DNA of 13,458 bases from Clostridium sp. UBA2485 (GCF_002341865.1 NZ_DDOV01000048.1:17623-31080); one strand, 5' to 3'. Shown: positions 1-6,076, numbered from the stretch's first letter. Translations and numbers: made by a program. The notes: generated by a model from the sequence alone, not told the origin.

Positions 1-51
1 TCTCCATTGATTAAACTGTTCCTCAGAGGTGAGGAATTAGCAATATATTGA
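1..51 (+). CDS. possible C-terminal tail of an upstream gene (partial)
   Basis: Frame 1 is open from the window edge to a TGA at 49-51 and would end in ...LFLRGEELAIY; the other two forward frames stop within the first dozen bases. An intrinsic terminator at 152-183, about 100 bp downstream on the same strand, fits a gene ending here. Only 16 residues are visible, so no family can be named, and an open stretch of this length can occur by chance. Confidence 0.3.
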   Translation, partial: SPLIKLFLRGEELAIY

Positions 52-110
52 TAGTAAAAAAAAGTTTTAATCAAACTAATTTCCTCTTCAATTATGGATT
101 TTGAATTGCC

Positions 111-138
111 CATTATTTTAAATTGTGAATTGAAATAT
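111..138 (+). repeat. dispersed intergenic repeat, copy A
   Basis: This 28-bp stretch (CATTATTTTAA..ATTGAAATAT) recurs at 3872-3899 with 25 of 28 bases identical in the same orientation. It contains the AATTGTGAATT word also seen, inverted, at 3579-3608. Short AATTGTGAATT-type repeats are common between clostridial genes; here both copies sit beside hairpin-rich non-coding DNA. Confidence 0.5.
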
Positions 139-151
139 GTGTATATAGTTG

Positions 152-183
152 TGCTCTAGAATTTTAAATTTTAGAGCATTTTT
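152..183 (+). terminator. intrinsic terminator
   Basis: TGCTCTA (152-158) pairs with TAGAGCA (172-178). The stem continues inward with a G-U pair and A-T pairs to a 3-base loop at 164-166 and is followed by five T (179-183). It would end transcription of a gene lying at or before the left window edge. Confidence 0.65.
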
Positions 184-247
184 ATCTTTATAATCTTATA
201 TTATTATATGAATATTTCAAAATAAAAATATAAGATTATAAAGATAA
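182..247. repeat. 21-bp perfect inverted repeat
   Basis: The arms at 182-202 and 227-247 are perfectly complementary over 21 bp (core TCTTTATAATCTTA) with a 24-bp spacer. The arms are purely AT-rich apart from two GC pairs. It starts in the T tract of the preceding terminator and ends just before a promoter-like sequence. A chance pairing of this length is unlikely even in AT-rich DNA. Confidence 0.75.
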
Positions 248-258
248 TAAAATTGTAA

Positions 259-286
259 TTGAAATTATGGTATTTTATGGTATAAT
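259..286 (+). promoter_or_regulatory. sigma-A-type promoter
   Basis: The -35 box TTGAAA (259-264) and a perfect -10 box TATAAT (281-286) are separated by 16 bp, predicting a start near 293. The first gene downstream on this strand starts at 767, so the transcript would have a leader of roughly 470 nt or be a separate non-coding RNA. Confidence 0.5.
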
Positions 287-522
287 TTTTATTGAAAACT
301 TAAAATTATTATTTTAATAATTTAGAGTTTTTCATAAATTTTATTTAATTATATTAAAGGAAATTTTATATATAGGTAGAATATAAATTAATATATAAAT
401 ATTAATCTATGAATTTGTAAGGCCATAAGGTATTATGGTGAAATATAAAATCATGTATATTTAGAAATACATGATAAAATTTTAAAAAAATGTATATTTT
501 AGAGCACAATATAGACAGGCTT

Positions 523-551
523 TTGTATTATATTGAACTTATAATTATAAA
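523..551 (+). promoter_or_regulatory. weaker promoter candidate upstream of the lipoprotein gene
   Basis: TTGTAT (523-528), a 17-bp spacer and TATAAA (546-551) fit sigma-A spacing, with two changes in the -35 box and one in the -10. It would give a leader of about 210 nt before the GTG at 767. AT-rich DNA yields many such matches. The rest of 552-766 shows a ribosome-site-like GGGGGAG near 563-569 not followed by a usable ORF. Confidence 0.3.
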
Positions 552-766
552 AAATATTAGAAGGGGGAGTTAAAGAGATAAGTATAACTGACAAAATATT
601 AATTTAAACAATTGTGGCTACTAAAAGGGGATATTTTTAACTCTGTAATAAAACTACTTATGAAATAGAAAGTTAAAAATAAGTTTAGCTCTTATAATTA
701 AGGCTAATGTTAATGCCGCATTTATTAAAAAGTATTTTTAGTGATTAAGTAGTGGGAGTTGAGACT

Positions 767-1189
767 GTGAGAAAGAAGTTTATAGCATGCTTTAATATTA
801 TTATGATTTTGATATTATTCTGCGGATGTAGTAGTAATGGAGAGTTTTCTATTAATCTACCTAACAATTATATGGTGGTTAAAATTGAGGATAATCATGT
901 GGAGATTATACCTCGTGATGGATACGATGAAAACACACCTATAGTGCCTTCTATGGTTAGTGAAATAGCTTTTGATGATGTTTTTATATTAGCAAAGCAA
1001 AAGAATATAGATGATATAGAGAATGATAATAAAAATATTGATGAAGATAAAAATGAATATTATTGGATTTTAAATACTAAACAGCTTAGAGGATATGGAC
1101 CTTTTACTAAAGAGGAGTTTGAAAGCAAAAAAGAGGAATTAAAAATACCAAAGGATTTGAAACTTAAAAAAGTAGAGAGTTACAAATAA
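767..1189 (+). CDS. small secreted lipoprotein, DUF3997-like
   Basis: The product is 140 residues, starting at a GTG preceded by GGGAG (754-758) with 8-nt spacing; an in-frame GTG at 752 lacks such a site and would only add five residues. The N-terminus is a type II signal peptide: RKK, a hydrophobic run (residues 5-19), then a slightly atypical lipobox F-C-G-C with Cys21 as the probable lipid-modified residue. The mature part is charged, with a D/N/K-rich stretch (about 80-95) followed by YYWIL (98-102) and GPFTKEEF (111-118). This layout recalls the DUF3997 family of Firmicute lipoproteins of unknown function; that assignment is from memory of the motif. It would be anchored on the outer face of the membrane. 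It appears monocistronic, ending at a terminator at 1314-1345. Confidence 0.75.
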   Translation: MRKKFIACFNIIMILILFCGCSSNGEFSINLPNNYMVVKIEDNHVEIIPRDGYDENTPIVPSMVSEIAFDDVFILAKQKNIDDIENDNKNIDEDKNEYYWILNTKQLRGYGPFTKEEFESKKEELKIPKDLKLKKVESYK

Positions 1190-1281
1190 GATGATAAAGG
1201 ACACTATAGATTTCTTTTATGGAATTTTAAATTATACATGATTTTAGTTTTCATAATAAAAATCCTTATACATGAATGAAG

Positions 1282-1380
1282 AATTAAGAATGAAAAGTTA
1301 AGAATTAATTGTTAAAACTCCATGGCCAAAGTCATGGAGTTTTTTAAATAGATTTTATCCTAAATTTTTCATTCTTAATT
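1282..1380. repeat. 15-bp perfect inverted repeat enclosing a terminator
   Basis: AATTAAGAATGAAAA (1282-1296) and TTTTCATTCTTAATT (1366-1380) are perfectly complementary and flank the terminator hairpin at 1314-1343, so the region can fold as nested hairpins. AATTAAGAATGAA words are a common clostridial intergenic repeat. The rest of the gene-free stretch 1190-1500 shows nothing else clear. Confidence 0.6.
1314..1345 (+). terminator. intrinsic terminator of the lipoprotein gene
   Basis: AAAACTCCATG (1314-1324) pairs perfectly with CATGGAGTTTT (1333-1343) around an 8-base loop, and the T run continues to 1345. It lies 125 bp after the stop codon at 1189. Confidence 0.85.
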
Positions 1381-1500
1381 ATTAAACCTTAATTTTAAGA
1401 AGTTATGCTATTTTATGGGAAAGTAATTTTCTAGGGTATATTTTAAGTTCTTATATTGTATATCTATATAATAAGATTTATAGTATTCTTTATCAAATAT

Positions 1501-2028
1501 TTAAGACAATAGCCCATATTCTTTATGCAATATCCAAGTATTGTCTACCCATTTATAAATTCCTATATTGTCAAAGAAATTTTCAAAGTTACAAGGAAAG
1601 GATTCTACATAATTTTTTATTGGTTCAAATTTATCATAAATTTTTTTAGAGGCTATAGTTATATGAAAAAATTTATTTTTTCCTTCATTAGATTTAAAGG
1701 TTAAGTAAGGAAGTTTTACTAGTTCATCTATAAGTTTATCATGGATATCTTTAGCCTCCCTAGACATTTTAACATCCATATATATAACATCTTTTCTAAA
1801 GGAATTATAGCCTTTAATTTCAATAGGTGCTTTACTATAAGTTTTTGAGAAATTTTCCAATATATTTTCTAGTTCTGTAATATTATCATAGTCAAAAGGA
1901 GCTTTTATAGTAAAATGAGCAGGAAGTTTTGAAGACTTAGCACCAAATTTATGAAAAATATCTTTTCTTAATTTATTATTAAACTCTCCAGCAGGGCCTT
2001 TAATTGTACATACAATAACATATCTCAT
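1501..2028 (-). CDS. 2H phosphoesterase / 2'-5' RNA ligase family protein
   Basis: The 175-residue product carries the two signature H-x-T motifs of the 2H phosphoesterase superfamily: HFT at residues 38-40 (in AHFTIKAPF) and HIT at 122-124 (in FHITIA). They are about 84 residues apart, as expected for the two-lobed fold in which both His act in catalysis. Family members hydrolyse or ligate 2',5' or cyclic phosphodiester bonds in RNA or nucleotides; the substrate here cannot be told. It is cytoplasmic, with no signal or membrane segment. The ATG is preceded by TTGGAGG about 9 nt upstream. A -10-like TATAAT lies on this strand at 2060-2065, but no convincing -35 was found. A terminator separates it from the minus-strand gene upstream, so it is probably transcribed alone. 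Confidence 0.85.
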   Translation of the reverse strand: MRYVIVCTIKGPAGEFNNKLRKDIFHKFGAKSSKLPAHFTIKAPFDYDNITELENILENFSKTYSKAPIEIKGYNSFRKDVIYMDVKMSREAKDIHDKLIDELVKLPYLTFKSNEGKNKFFHITIASKKIYDKFEPIKNYVESFPCNFENFFDNIGIYKWVDNTWILHKEYGLLS

Positions 2029-2096
2029 GATTTACTACCTCCAAACATAAATTGATATAATTATAATATTATTTAATTAAAGTAATGATTAGTATT

Positions 2097-2135
2097 AAAA
2101 AAGATAAAGAGTTGATAATATCAATTCTTTATCTT
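2097..2135 (-). terminator. intrinsic terminator overlapping the stop codon of the DUF2238 gene
   Basis: On the minus strand AAGATAAAGA (arm 2126-2135) pairs with TCTTTATCTT (arm 2101-2110). A wobble pair and five more pairs close a 3-base loop at 2117-2119, and six T follow (complement of 2097-2102). The outer arm includes the TAA stop (2129-2131) and the codon before it. Confidence 0.8.
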
Positions 2136-2752
2136 ACATTGAATTTTTTTCTTAATATTTTCCAATGTATTGGACTTAAAGCAGTAAGAGAGAAAAATGC
2201 ACCTACAGCTGCACAGAGCATATCCCATTGAGTATCCCATTGGTCACCTTGCATTTGTAAAAAATCATTTCTCTTATGAGCTATATAATATCCTCCTACC
2301 ACTTCTCCTATTTCATATAAAGCACTTATTGCTACAGAAACAGAAAATGAAATAATAAAAATAAAAAATTTATTTTTTAGCACTTTTTTTCTAATAAGAA
2401 GTTCAGCAGTTACTAAAGCTGGAACTGCACCTTGTATTATGTGTCCTAATCTATCAAAATGATTTCTAGATAAATCAAGCACATCTTTAAGATAGTTAAA
2501 CAATGGAACATTTTTATAGGAGTAATGTCCACCTATAGCCATAGTAGCCAAAGAAAGCCATATTACAATATATACTAAATTAGAAAACTTAAATTTATTA
2601 TATGTAAAAAGTAATGCGGCTATGATGATAAAACAAGAAAAAACTTCGAAGAACCAATTATATCTACTATAGGGTCTAATACCTGACCATATTAGAATTA
2701 TGATAATACTAAATAGCAAAAATAAGTGAAATTTTTTATCCGTAGAGTCCAT
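2129..2752 (-). CDS. YjdF-like integral membrane protein (DUF2238)
   Basis: A product of 207 residues from the ATG at 2752, which is preceded by AAAGGTGA at good spacing. A GTG at 2761 is in frame but overlaps that ribosome site. Several hydrophobic segments span much of the chain (near the N-terminus, two more before residue 80, others around 105-155 and near the C-terminus). Conserved polar motifs match DUF2238/YjdF: GGHYSYKNVPLF, LSRNHFDRLGHIIQG, ALYEIGE and QGDQWDTQWDM. The charged His, Asp, Arg and Glu residues within or next to membrane segments suggest a functional site, but the family has no established activity. It lies 64 bp behind the hydrolase gene on the same strand with no clear terminator between, suggesting an operon. 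Confidence 0.85.
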   Translation of the reverse strand: MDSTDKKFHLFLLFSIIIILIWSGIRPYSRYNWFFEVFSCFIIIAALLFTYNKFKFSNLVYIVIWLSLATMAIGGHYSYKNVPLFNYLKDVLDLSRNHFDRLGHIIQGAVPALVTAELLIRKKVLKNKFFIFIISFSVSVAISALYEIGEVVGGYYIAHKRNDFLQMQGDQWDTQWDMLCAAVGAFFSLTALSPIHWKILRKKFNVR

Positions 2753-2816
2753 AACTATCACCTTTCCAACTTAAATAGGAATGTAAAGATAGTATTCCCA
2801 AAGATTATTTAAATAA

Positions 2817-3479
2817 TTACTTAATTAAATTTATTATTTCTATCCCGTTGTTCATCATCATAAATAATCCTAATATATGCATTAGGTCGCCATCATGAGG
2901 AGATAAATCATAAGTATCTACAGCATTCATAGGAACAATTATTCTGGAAATTATGTTGTTTTTGTTAAAATACGCTTTAAGCGTAGTTGCAAATTGTTCA
3001 ATACAAATGTCAGTGCAGTCTCCTACAATAATAAAATTAGTTATTTTAGGATTATCTCTAAGAAAAATTTGAAACTTTTCCTCTAAAAATCCATTAGTTG
3101 AGTTTTTTTCTATGAAATCATAGTTATTAATAGATTTTAATGGTTCAACCATGTCTGATTCAGAACTATTTTTTATACAATGCTTAGGATAGGAATCAAA
3201 TTCTGGTGATAAATCTGTATGACTATCACCAAAAGCAATAACTTTTATATTTTCATCTTTGCAGTATTTCATAATAGAGCTTATTCCAGGGATTAAAGCC
3301 TCTATTCTAGGACTATAAAGATTTCCTGATTTAGCAAAACCATTTATCATATCTATTACTACAAGTGCAGTCTCAGCTGTAGGCAAGTCTTTAATAGAAA
3401 TAGATTTTGTAGATTTTTCTTTAATTAAAGAAATAATATTTTTAAAAGAATTAACATATTTATCAATATCATTAAACAT
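2817..3479 (-). CDS. isochorismatase-family cysteine hydrolase, nicotinamidase-like
   Basis: A 220-residue cytoplasmic protein of the isochorismatase/nicotinamidase fold. The catalytic triad is visible: Asp43 in ALVVIDMINGF, Lys125 in FIEKNSTNGF, and nucleophile Cys159 in IVGDCTDICIEQFA. Nicotinamidase-type metal-site residues are also present (Asp85, His87 in FGDSHTD, His100 in YPKHC), and the spacing D-x-H...EF..YP.HC is typical of that branch. The likely reaction is hydrolysis of nicotinamide to nicotinate for NAD salvage; other amide substrates remain possible. The N-terminal 35 residues extend beyond the core fold. The ATG follows GGAGAGA at good spacing. A consensus promoter at 3515-3543 lies about 30 nt upstream of the start, and the DUF2238 membrane protein is probably cotranscribed. 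Confidence 0.8.
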   Translation of the reverse strand: MFNDIDKYVNSFKNIISLIKEKSTKSISIKDLPTAETALVVIDMINGFAKSGNLYSPRIEALIPGISSIMKYCKDENIKVIAFGDSHTDLSPEFDSYPKHCIKNSSESDMVEPLKSINNYDFIEKNSTNGFLEEKFQIFLRDNPKITNFIIVGDCTDICIEQFATTLKAYFNKNNIISRIIVPMNAVDTYDLSPHDGDLMHILGLFMMMNNGIEIINLIK

Positions 3480-3514
3480 ATATCTCTCTCCTAATAAATC
3501 TATACTTTAATAAA

Positions 3515-3543
3515 ATTATAGGTAAATAAAATGTTAGTGTCAA
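3515..3543 (-). promoter_or_regulatory. perfect-consensus sigma-A promoter
   Basis: Read on the minus strand this is TTGACA (3543-3538), a 17-bp spacer, and TATAAT (3520-3515): an exact match to consensus boxes and spacing. The predicted start is near 3508, leaving a leader of about 30 nt that holds the GGAGAGA ribosome site of the nicotinamidase-like gene. It predicts strong, largely constitutive transcription of the 3479-to-2129 pair. Confidence 0.9.
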
Positions 3544-3569
3544 ATATTATTTTACAGATGTATATACAG

Positions 3570-3899
3570 CTTTTTAAATTCACAATTCGTAATGCACAAT
3601 TCACAATTATGGTTGAAATTAATTTTTCTACTAGCAATGCATTACTACTTTTCCACCTCTGGGGAACAGTAGTGAAGCCCCTTAGGGTTCCCCAGATGTG
3701 CAGTATAGTTCGGAACAAGACTTATTTACTTAAGTAGAATAATGGAGATAGGTGATATAACTAAACTATACTGAGCAAAAGATGATTACATCACTTGAAA
3801 AAAATAATTCTAAATTCCTTAGCTTTTGCTGAGAAATATCTAAAATTGTGAACTGTAAACTTTAAAGTATACATTATTTTAAGTTGCAAATTGAAATAT
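3570..3899. repeat. structured, repeat-flanked non-coding element
   Basis: This gene-free stretch is bounded by AATTCACAATT-type repeats on the left (3579-3608, two copies of CACAATT) and their inverse on the right (AATTGTGAA, 3844-3852), plus the dispersed repeat at 3872-3899. Inside are a GC-rich hairpin (TCTGGGGAAC 3658-3667 with GTTCCCCAGA 3687-3696; CAC and GTG extend it past one mismatch to 3654-3700), a 10-bp inverted repeat CAGTATAGTT/AACTATACTG (3701-3710 with 3764-3773) and AGCAAAAG/CTTTTGCT (about 3774-3781 and 3822-3829). Weak overlapping ORFs on both strands simply follow the palindromes. It resembles a small non-autonomous mobile element or a structured RNA; I could not match it to a named family. 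Confidence 0.45.
3872..3899 (+). repeat. dispersed intergenic repeat, copy B
   Basis: Matches 111-138 at 25 of 28 positions in the same orientation. It forms the right edge of the structured element and lies about 60 bp before the promoter of the TSCPD gene. Confidence 0.5.
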
Positions 3900-3958
3900 T
3901 TAATGGTGTAGTTGCTAGCTATACATATTATTATCTTATATTATATTTTATAAACATA

Positions 3959-3987
3959 TTGCATGTCCCAGTATTTTTATGTATATT
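3959..3987 (+). promoter_or_regulatory. probable promoter of the TSCPD gene
   Basis: TTGCAT (3959-3964), a 17-bp spacer and TATATT (3982-3987) give ideal sigma-A spacing with moderate box matches. The predicted start near 3995 leaves a 30-nt leader containing GGGGAG (4013-4018). Confidence 0.5.
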
Positions 3988-4024
3988 CATATATGATATA
4001 AAGCTATAGATAGGGGAGAAAATA

Positions 4025-4276
4025 ATGGAATATACATATAAAATAAAAGGATGTTGTGCAACAGAAGTTAAATTTGAAGTAGAGGATAATAAAGTTAAAA
4101 ATGTTGAATTTGTTAAAGGATGTCCAGGGAATACTAAAGGACTAGCAGCCCTATTAGAAGGGATGGAGGTTAATGAGGTTGTTAAAAGATTAAAAGGAGT
4201 GCCTTGCAAAACTTCAACTTCATGTCCAGATCAATTTGCTACTGCTTTAGAAGAGTTGGTTTTAAACGTAATATAA
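4025..4276 (+). CDS. TSCPD domain-containing small protein (TIGR03905-like)
   Basis: An 83-residue protein that is essentially a single TSCPD domain: GCCATE (9-14), a glycine/cysteine turn KGCPGNTKGL (31-40), RLKGVPCK (55-62) and the name-giving TSCPDQFA (65-72). Conserved cysteines at about 10, 11, 33, 61 and 67 suggest a small metal- or thiol-dependent fold. The domain is known as a C-terminal module of some ribonucleotide reductases and as stand-alone proteins such as this, whose role is not established. The ATG follows GGGGAG with 6-nt spacing. It is monocistronic and converges on rubrerythrin through a shared terminator. The match to the stand-alone family is strong in length and motif order. 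Confidence 0.85.
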   Translation: MEYTYKIKGCCATEVKFEVEDNKVKNVEFVKGCPGNTKGLAALLEGMEVNEVVKRLKGVPCKTSTSCPDQFATALEELVLNVI

Positions 4277-4305
4277 TATGTACGAGTTAATATTTTGCAT
4301 ATATT

Positions 4306-4343
4306 AAAAAAATAAGCAGCTTTAACAAACTGCTTATTTTTTT
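4306..4343. terminator. bidirectional intrinsic terminator
   Basis: AAAAAAATAAGCAG (4306-4319) pairs perfectly with CTGCTTATTTTTTT (4330-4343) around a 10-base loop. The A and T runs serve as U tracts on opposite strands, so it ends both the TSCPD gene (plus) and rubrerythrin (minus, stop codon at 4344-4346). Confidence 0.9.
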
Positions 4344-4910
4344 CTATAATTCATAATCTTTACATTGAATTTTAAAATAAGATCTAGGGTATTTGCATAA
4401 TGAACAAACCATAGGGGCTTCTAAGCCTTCATGTATATACCCACAATTCATACATTGCCAAGATTCTACCTTGCTACTCCTAAACATCACATCTTCCATA
4501 ATTCTGTCATATAATGCTTTGAACCTTTTCTCATGAGATTCCTCAACTTCTCTTAATTCTTTATAAAAATTAGCAATTTCATTAAAGCCTTCACTTCTAG
4601 CTACATCTTCATATTCTTTATAAATTCTAGTAACTTCTTCTGTTTCACCTTTTATAGCAGACATTAAATTATCGGCAGTAGATCTTACTTGTTTTAGGAA
4701 ATCTCTATATACAACTCTACTATGAGCTCGTTCGTTATAAGCGGTTTCTTCAAATACTTGTGCTACATATTGATAACCATCTTCCTTAGCTTTTTCTGCA
4801 AAGAGCATATACTTATTTGAAACTCTTGACTCCCCAGCAAAGGTTCTAAGTAAGTTTTTCTCAGTTTCACTTCCTTTAAGACTTCTAATATCACTTCTTC
4901 CATAATTCAT
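4344..4910 (-). CDS. rbr: rubrerythrin
   Basis: A 188-residue cytoplasmic non-haem iron peroxidase that reduces hydrogen peroxide in anaerobes. The N-terminal ferritin-like four-helix domain has all expected diiron ligands: Glu27 in FAGES, Glu60 and His63 in YNERAH, Glu89 and Glu92 in GETEEVTRIY, Glu123 and His126 in VEESHEKRF. The C-terminal rubredoxin-like domain binds one iron through Cys153, Cys156 (WQCMNCGYIHEG) and Cys169, Cys172 (VCSLC). Its length is close to that of the classical two-domain enzyme. The ATG has GGAGG seven nt upstream. A TATAAT lies on this strand at 4940-4945 but without a good -35. Electron donors such as rubredoxin or NADH:rubredoxin reductase are not in the window. 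Family assignment is secure. Confidence 0.97.
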   Translation of the reverse strand: MNYGRSDIRSLKGSETEKNLLRTFAGESRVSNKYMLFAEKAKEDGYQYVAQVFEETAYNERAHSRVVYRDFLKQVRSTADNLMSAIKGETEEVTRIYKEYEDVARSEGFNEIANFYKELREVEESHEKRFKALYDRIMEDVMFRSSKVESWQCMNCGYIHEGLEAPMVCSLCKYPRSYFKIQCKDYEL

Positions 4911-5106
4911 AGTAAACCTCCTAAAGATATCTCTATAATATTATATAGTAATTTACAAAATATGGTACACATCACAAAAATCAATTAATTATACAAAAGT
5001 TATTAAGATGACTAAATAAGAAAAAAGCTAATTTTGTAAATCTAATAATAGATCATAGATTCTAAGATTTTCTTACTAAAATAAAATATATATTTTAGGA
5101 GGGATT

Positions 5107-5262
5107 ACGAATAAAGATAAATTTTATAGAAGTAAATACAATATTTATAATCAAATAGTATATTTTTATAATTATTATGATAGTATTTTCTACTCTAATT
5201 ATAATCAATAGTTAGAAGAAAGATATGAAAGACCATATAAGATGTTTTCAAAAGATGATTAG
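5107..5262 (+). pseudogene. possible remnant of a small gene with intact ribosome site
   Basis: A strong AGGAGGG (5097-5103) directly follows a 16-bp perfect palindrome (5082-5097), yet no ATG, GTG or TTG stands at proper distance. The frame starting at ACG (5107) reads 51 codons rich in Tyr, Asn and Lys, broken by one TAG at 5209-5211, then LEERYERPYKMFSKDD before TAG at 5260-5262. A TGG-to-TAG change and a lost start codon would explain it. A second frame beginning at ATA (5110) also has a single early TAG. I recognise no family. The rest of the gene-free stretch 4911-5383 holds only AT-rich DNA and a terminator. Confidence 0.3.
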
Positions 5263-5287
5263 CCAATTTTATATCATCATTATAAAT

Positions 5288-5331
5288 AAAAAAACAATAG
5301 GATGTTTCATTTAAATAGAAACTCCTATTGT
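5288..5331 (-). terminator. intrinsic terminator, probably bidirectional
   Basis: ACAATAGGA (5294-5302) pairs with TCCTATTGT (5323-5331), and GTTTC (5304-5308) with GAAAC (5318-5322), leaving a single bulged T at 5303. On the minus strand seven T follow (complement of 5288-5294), terminating the 123-residue gene; on the plus strand CTTTTTATTTT follows. Confidence 0.85.
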
Positions 5332-5383
5332 CTTTTTATTTTATAATAATTTTCACAAGTATCCATAAATAATTATTGTAAAA

Positions 5384-5755
5384 TTACTCCTCATCTATAT
5401 AGCTAAAACAATACCATAAACAATTCTTACAATATGGCAAATCACTTTCTATAATGAATTGACCATTAATAGGCATTTTGCTATATATTTTTTTTACTCC
5501 ATCTTCAAATCTACATTCAATAGTTCTCAAACGTTTAAATAGCTCATTTGCTCTTTCATAAGATATAGGCTTTATAATCCTCCAAGTATCCTTCATACTG
5601 ACATGTTTATCTTTAGCAAGTTTAACACGTCGATGAATAATATACTTTTCTTCACCTCTAAGTTCTAAAGTATGACCCTCAGCATTTATAGCTCTATATG
5701 TCGGATTATCATACAATATTTCAAATGCTTCCATAGTAGTTAGAGTATACTCCAT
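5384..5755 (-). CDS. hypothetical protein with Cys-rich C-terminus
   Basis: A 123-residue protein starting at the ATG at 5755, which follows GGAGGTGAT with ideal spacing; the longer frame to 5815 adds a hydrophobic run with no ribosome site. I do not recognise it. The N-terminal part (TLTTMEAFEILYDN... then GHTLEL, IIHRRVKL and DTWRIIKP) reads as a small alpha/beta domain. A helix with ERANELFKRL follows, then a cysteine cluster near the end (CKNCLWYC, residues about 109-116) that could bind a metal. The helix-then-strands-then-W-R-I-I layout is loosely like small phage accessory proteins, which is only an impression. It is charged and has no signal or membrane segment. It is monocistronic, ending at the 5288-5331 terminator. 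Confidence 0.65.
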   Translation of the reverse strand: MEYTLTTMEAFEILYDNPTYRAINAEGHTLELRGEEKYIIHRRVKLAKDKHVSMKDTWRIIKPISYERANELFKRLRTIECRFEDGVKKIYSKMPINGQFIIESDLPYCKNCLWYCFSYIDEE

Positions 5756-5806
5756 TAAATCACCTCCATTTATTAAATATATTATATAAAGAATTATAGG
5801 TATAAT

Positions 5807-5838
5807 AAAAAACAATAATTAACTACTGCCAATTATTG
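5807..5838 (-). terminator. terminator-like hairpin upstream of the hypothetical gene
   Basis: On the minus strand CAATAATT (arm 5831-5838) pairs perfectly with AATTATTG (arm 5813-5820) around a 10-base loop, followed by six T (complement of 5807-5812). It points toward the gene starting at 5755, 52 bp away, and no minus-strand gene lies just upstream. It may act as an attenuator in that gene's leader, or simply block antisense transcription. Confidence 0.35.
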
Positions 5839-6076
5839 CTTTCTATTATTATATCATCCTAAAACTGAAAAAGATATTAACATTTTGAAAATTAAAACTT
5901 TTTATTCTTACATTTTATTATTAAAAAATTATAATCTATTTCTTCTAAGCAATTTATATATTTTTATTGGAGAGAGGCAAGCAATAAGATTATTATTTGA
6001 AAAATTATTAATTATAAAAAAATATATAAAGTAATATACATATAATTAAGAAATAATTATAGCTTAGGAGGATGTT

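Larger units (their letters stand above)
141..516. repeat. hairpin-rich non-coding cassette with inverted-repeat ends
   Basis: The ends carry an inverted repeat: TTGTGCTCTA at 149-158 matches TAGAGCACAA at 500-509 perfectly, and the match extends imperfectly outward to about 141 and 516 (GTATATA against the complement of TATAGAC). Inside are a 21-bp perfect inverted repeat (182-202 with 227-247), a small hairpin CCATAA-GGTA-TTATGG (423-438) and a 9-bp hairpin ATCATGTAT/ATACATGAT (450-475). No credible ORF is present. It could be a MITE-like element, or a structured RNA made from the promoter at 259-286. No target-site duplication is evident, so the mobile-element reading is inference. Confidence 0.4.

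Noticed and set aside
490..573. 27-codon ORF (MYILEHN...)
   Set aside because: No ribosome site, AT-rich composition, and no similarity recognised; length is within chance.
752..766. Earlier GTG start for the lipoprotein
   Set aside because: It overlaps the ribosome site that serves GTG 767 and has none of its own; the later start gives a normal lipoprotein signal.
3500..3737. Open frames on both strands of about 70 codons
   Set aside because: They lie over palindromic DNA, lack good ribosome sites, and one overlaps the perfect promoter of the nicotinamidase-like gene; the open frames follow from the inverted repeats.
3650..3840. T-box leader or group I intron (IStron) in the structured element
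   Set aside because: No T-box sequence and no group I core (P, Q, R, S) could be found, and there is no adjacent tnpB or synthetase gene.
3931..4209. Minus-strand open frame of 92 codons
   Set aside because: It is antisense to the TSCPD gene, which has clear family motifs and a ribosome site; this frame is a shadow.
5756..5815. Twenty-residue hydrophobic N-terminal extension of the hypothetical protein
   Set aside because: The ribosome site GGAGGTGAT lies within it and points to the ATG at 5755.
5816..6076. Purine-type riboswitch before the deaminase
   Set aside because: No conserved purine or preQ1 aptamer elements seen; only AT-rich DNA and a minus-strand hairpin.
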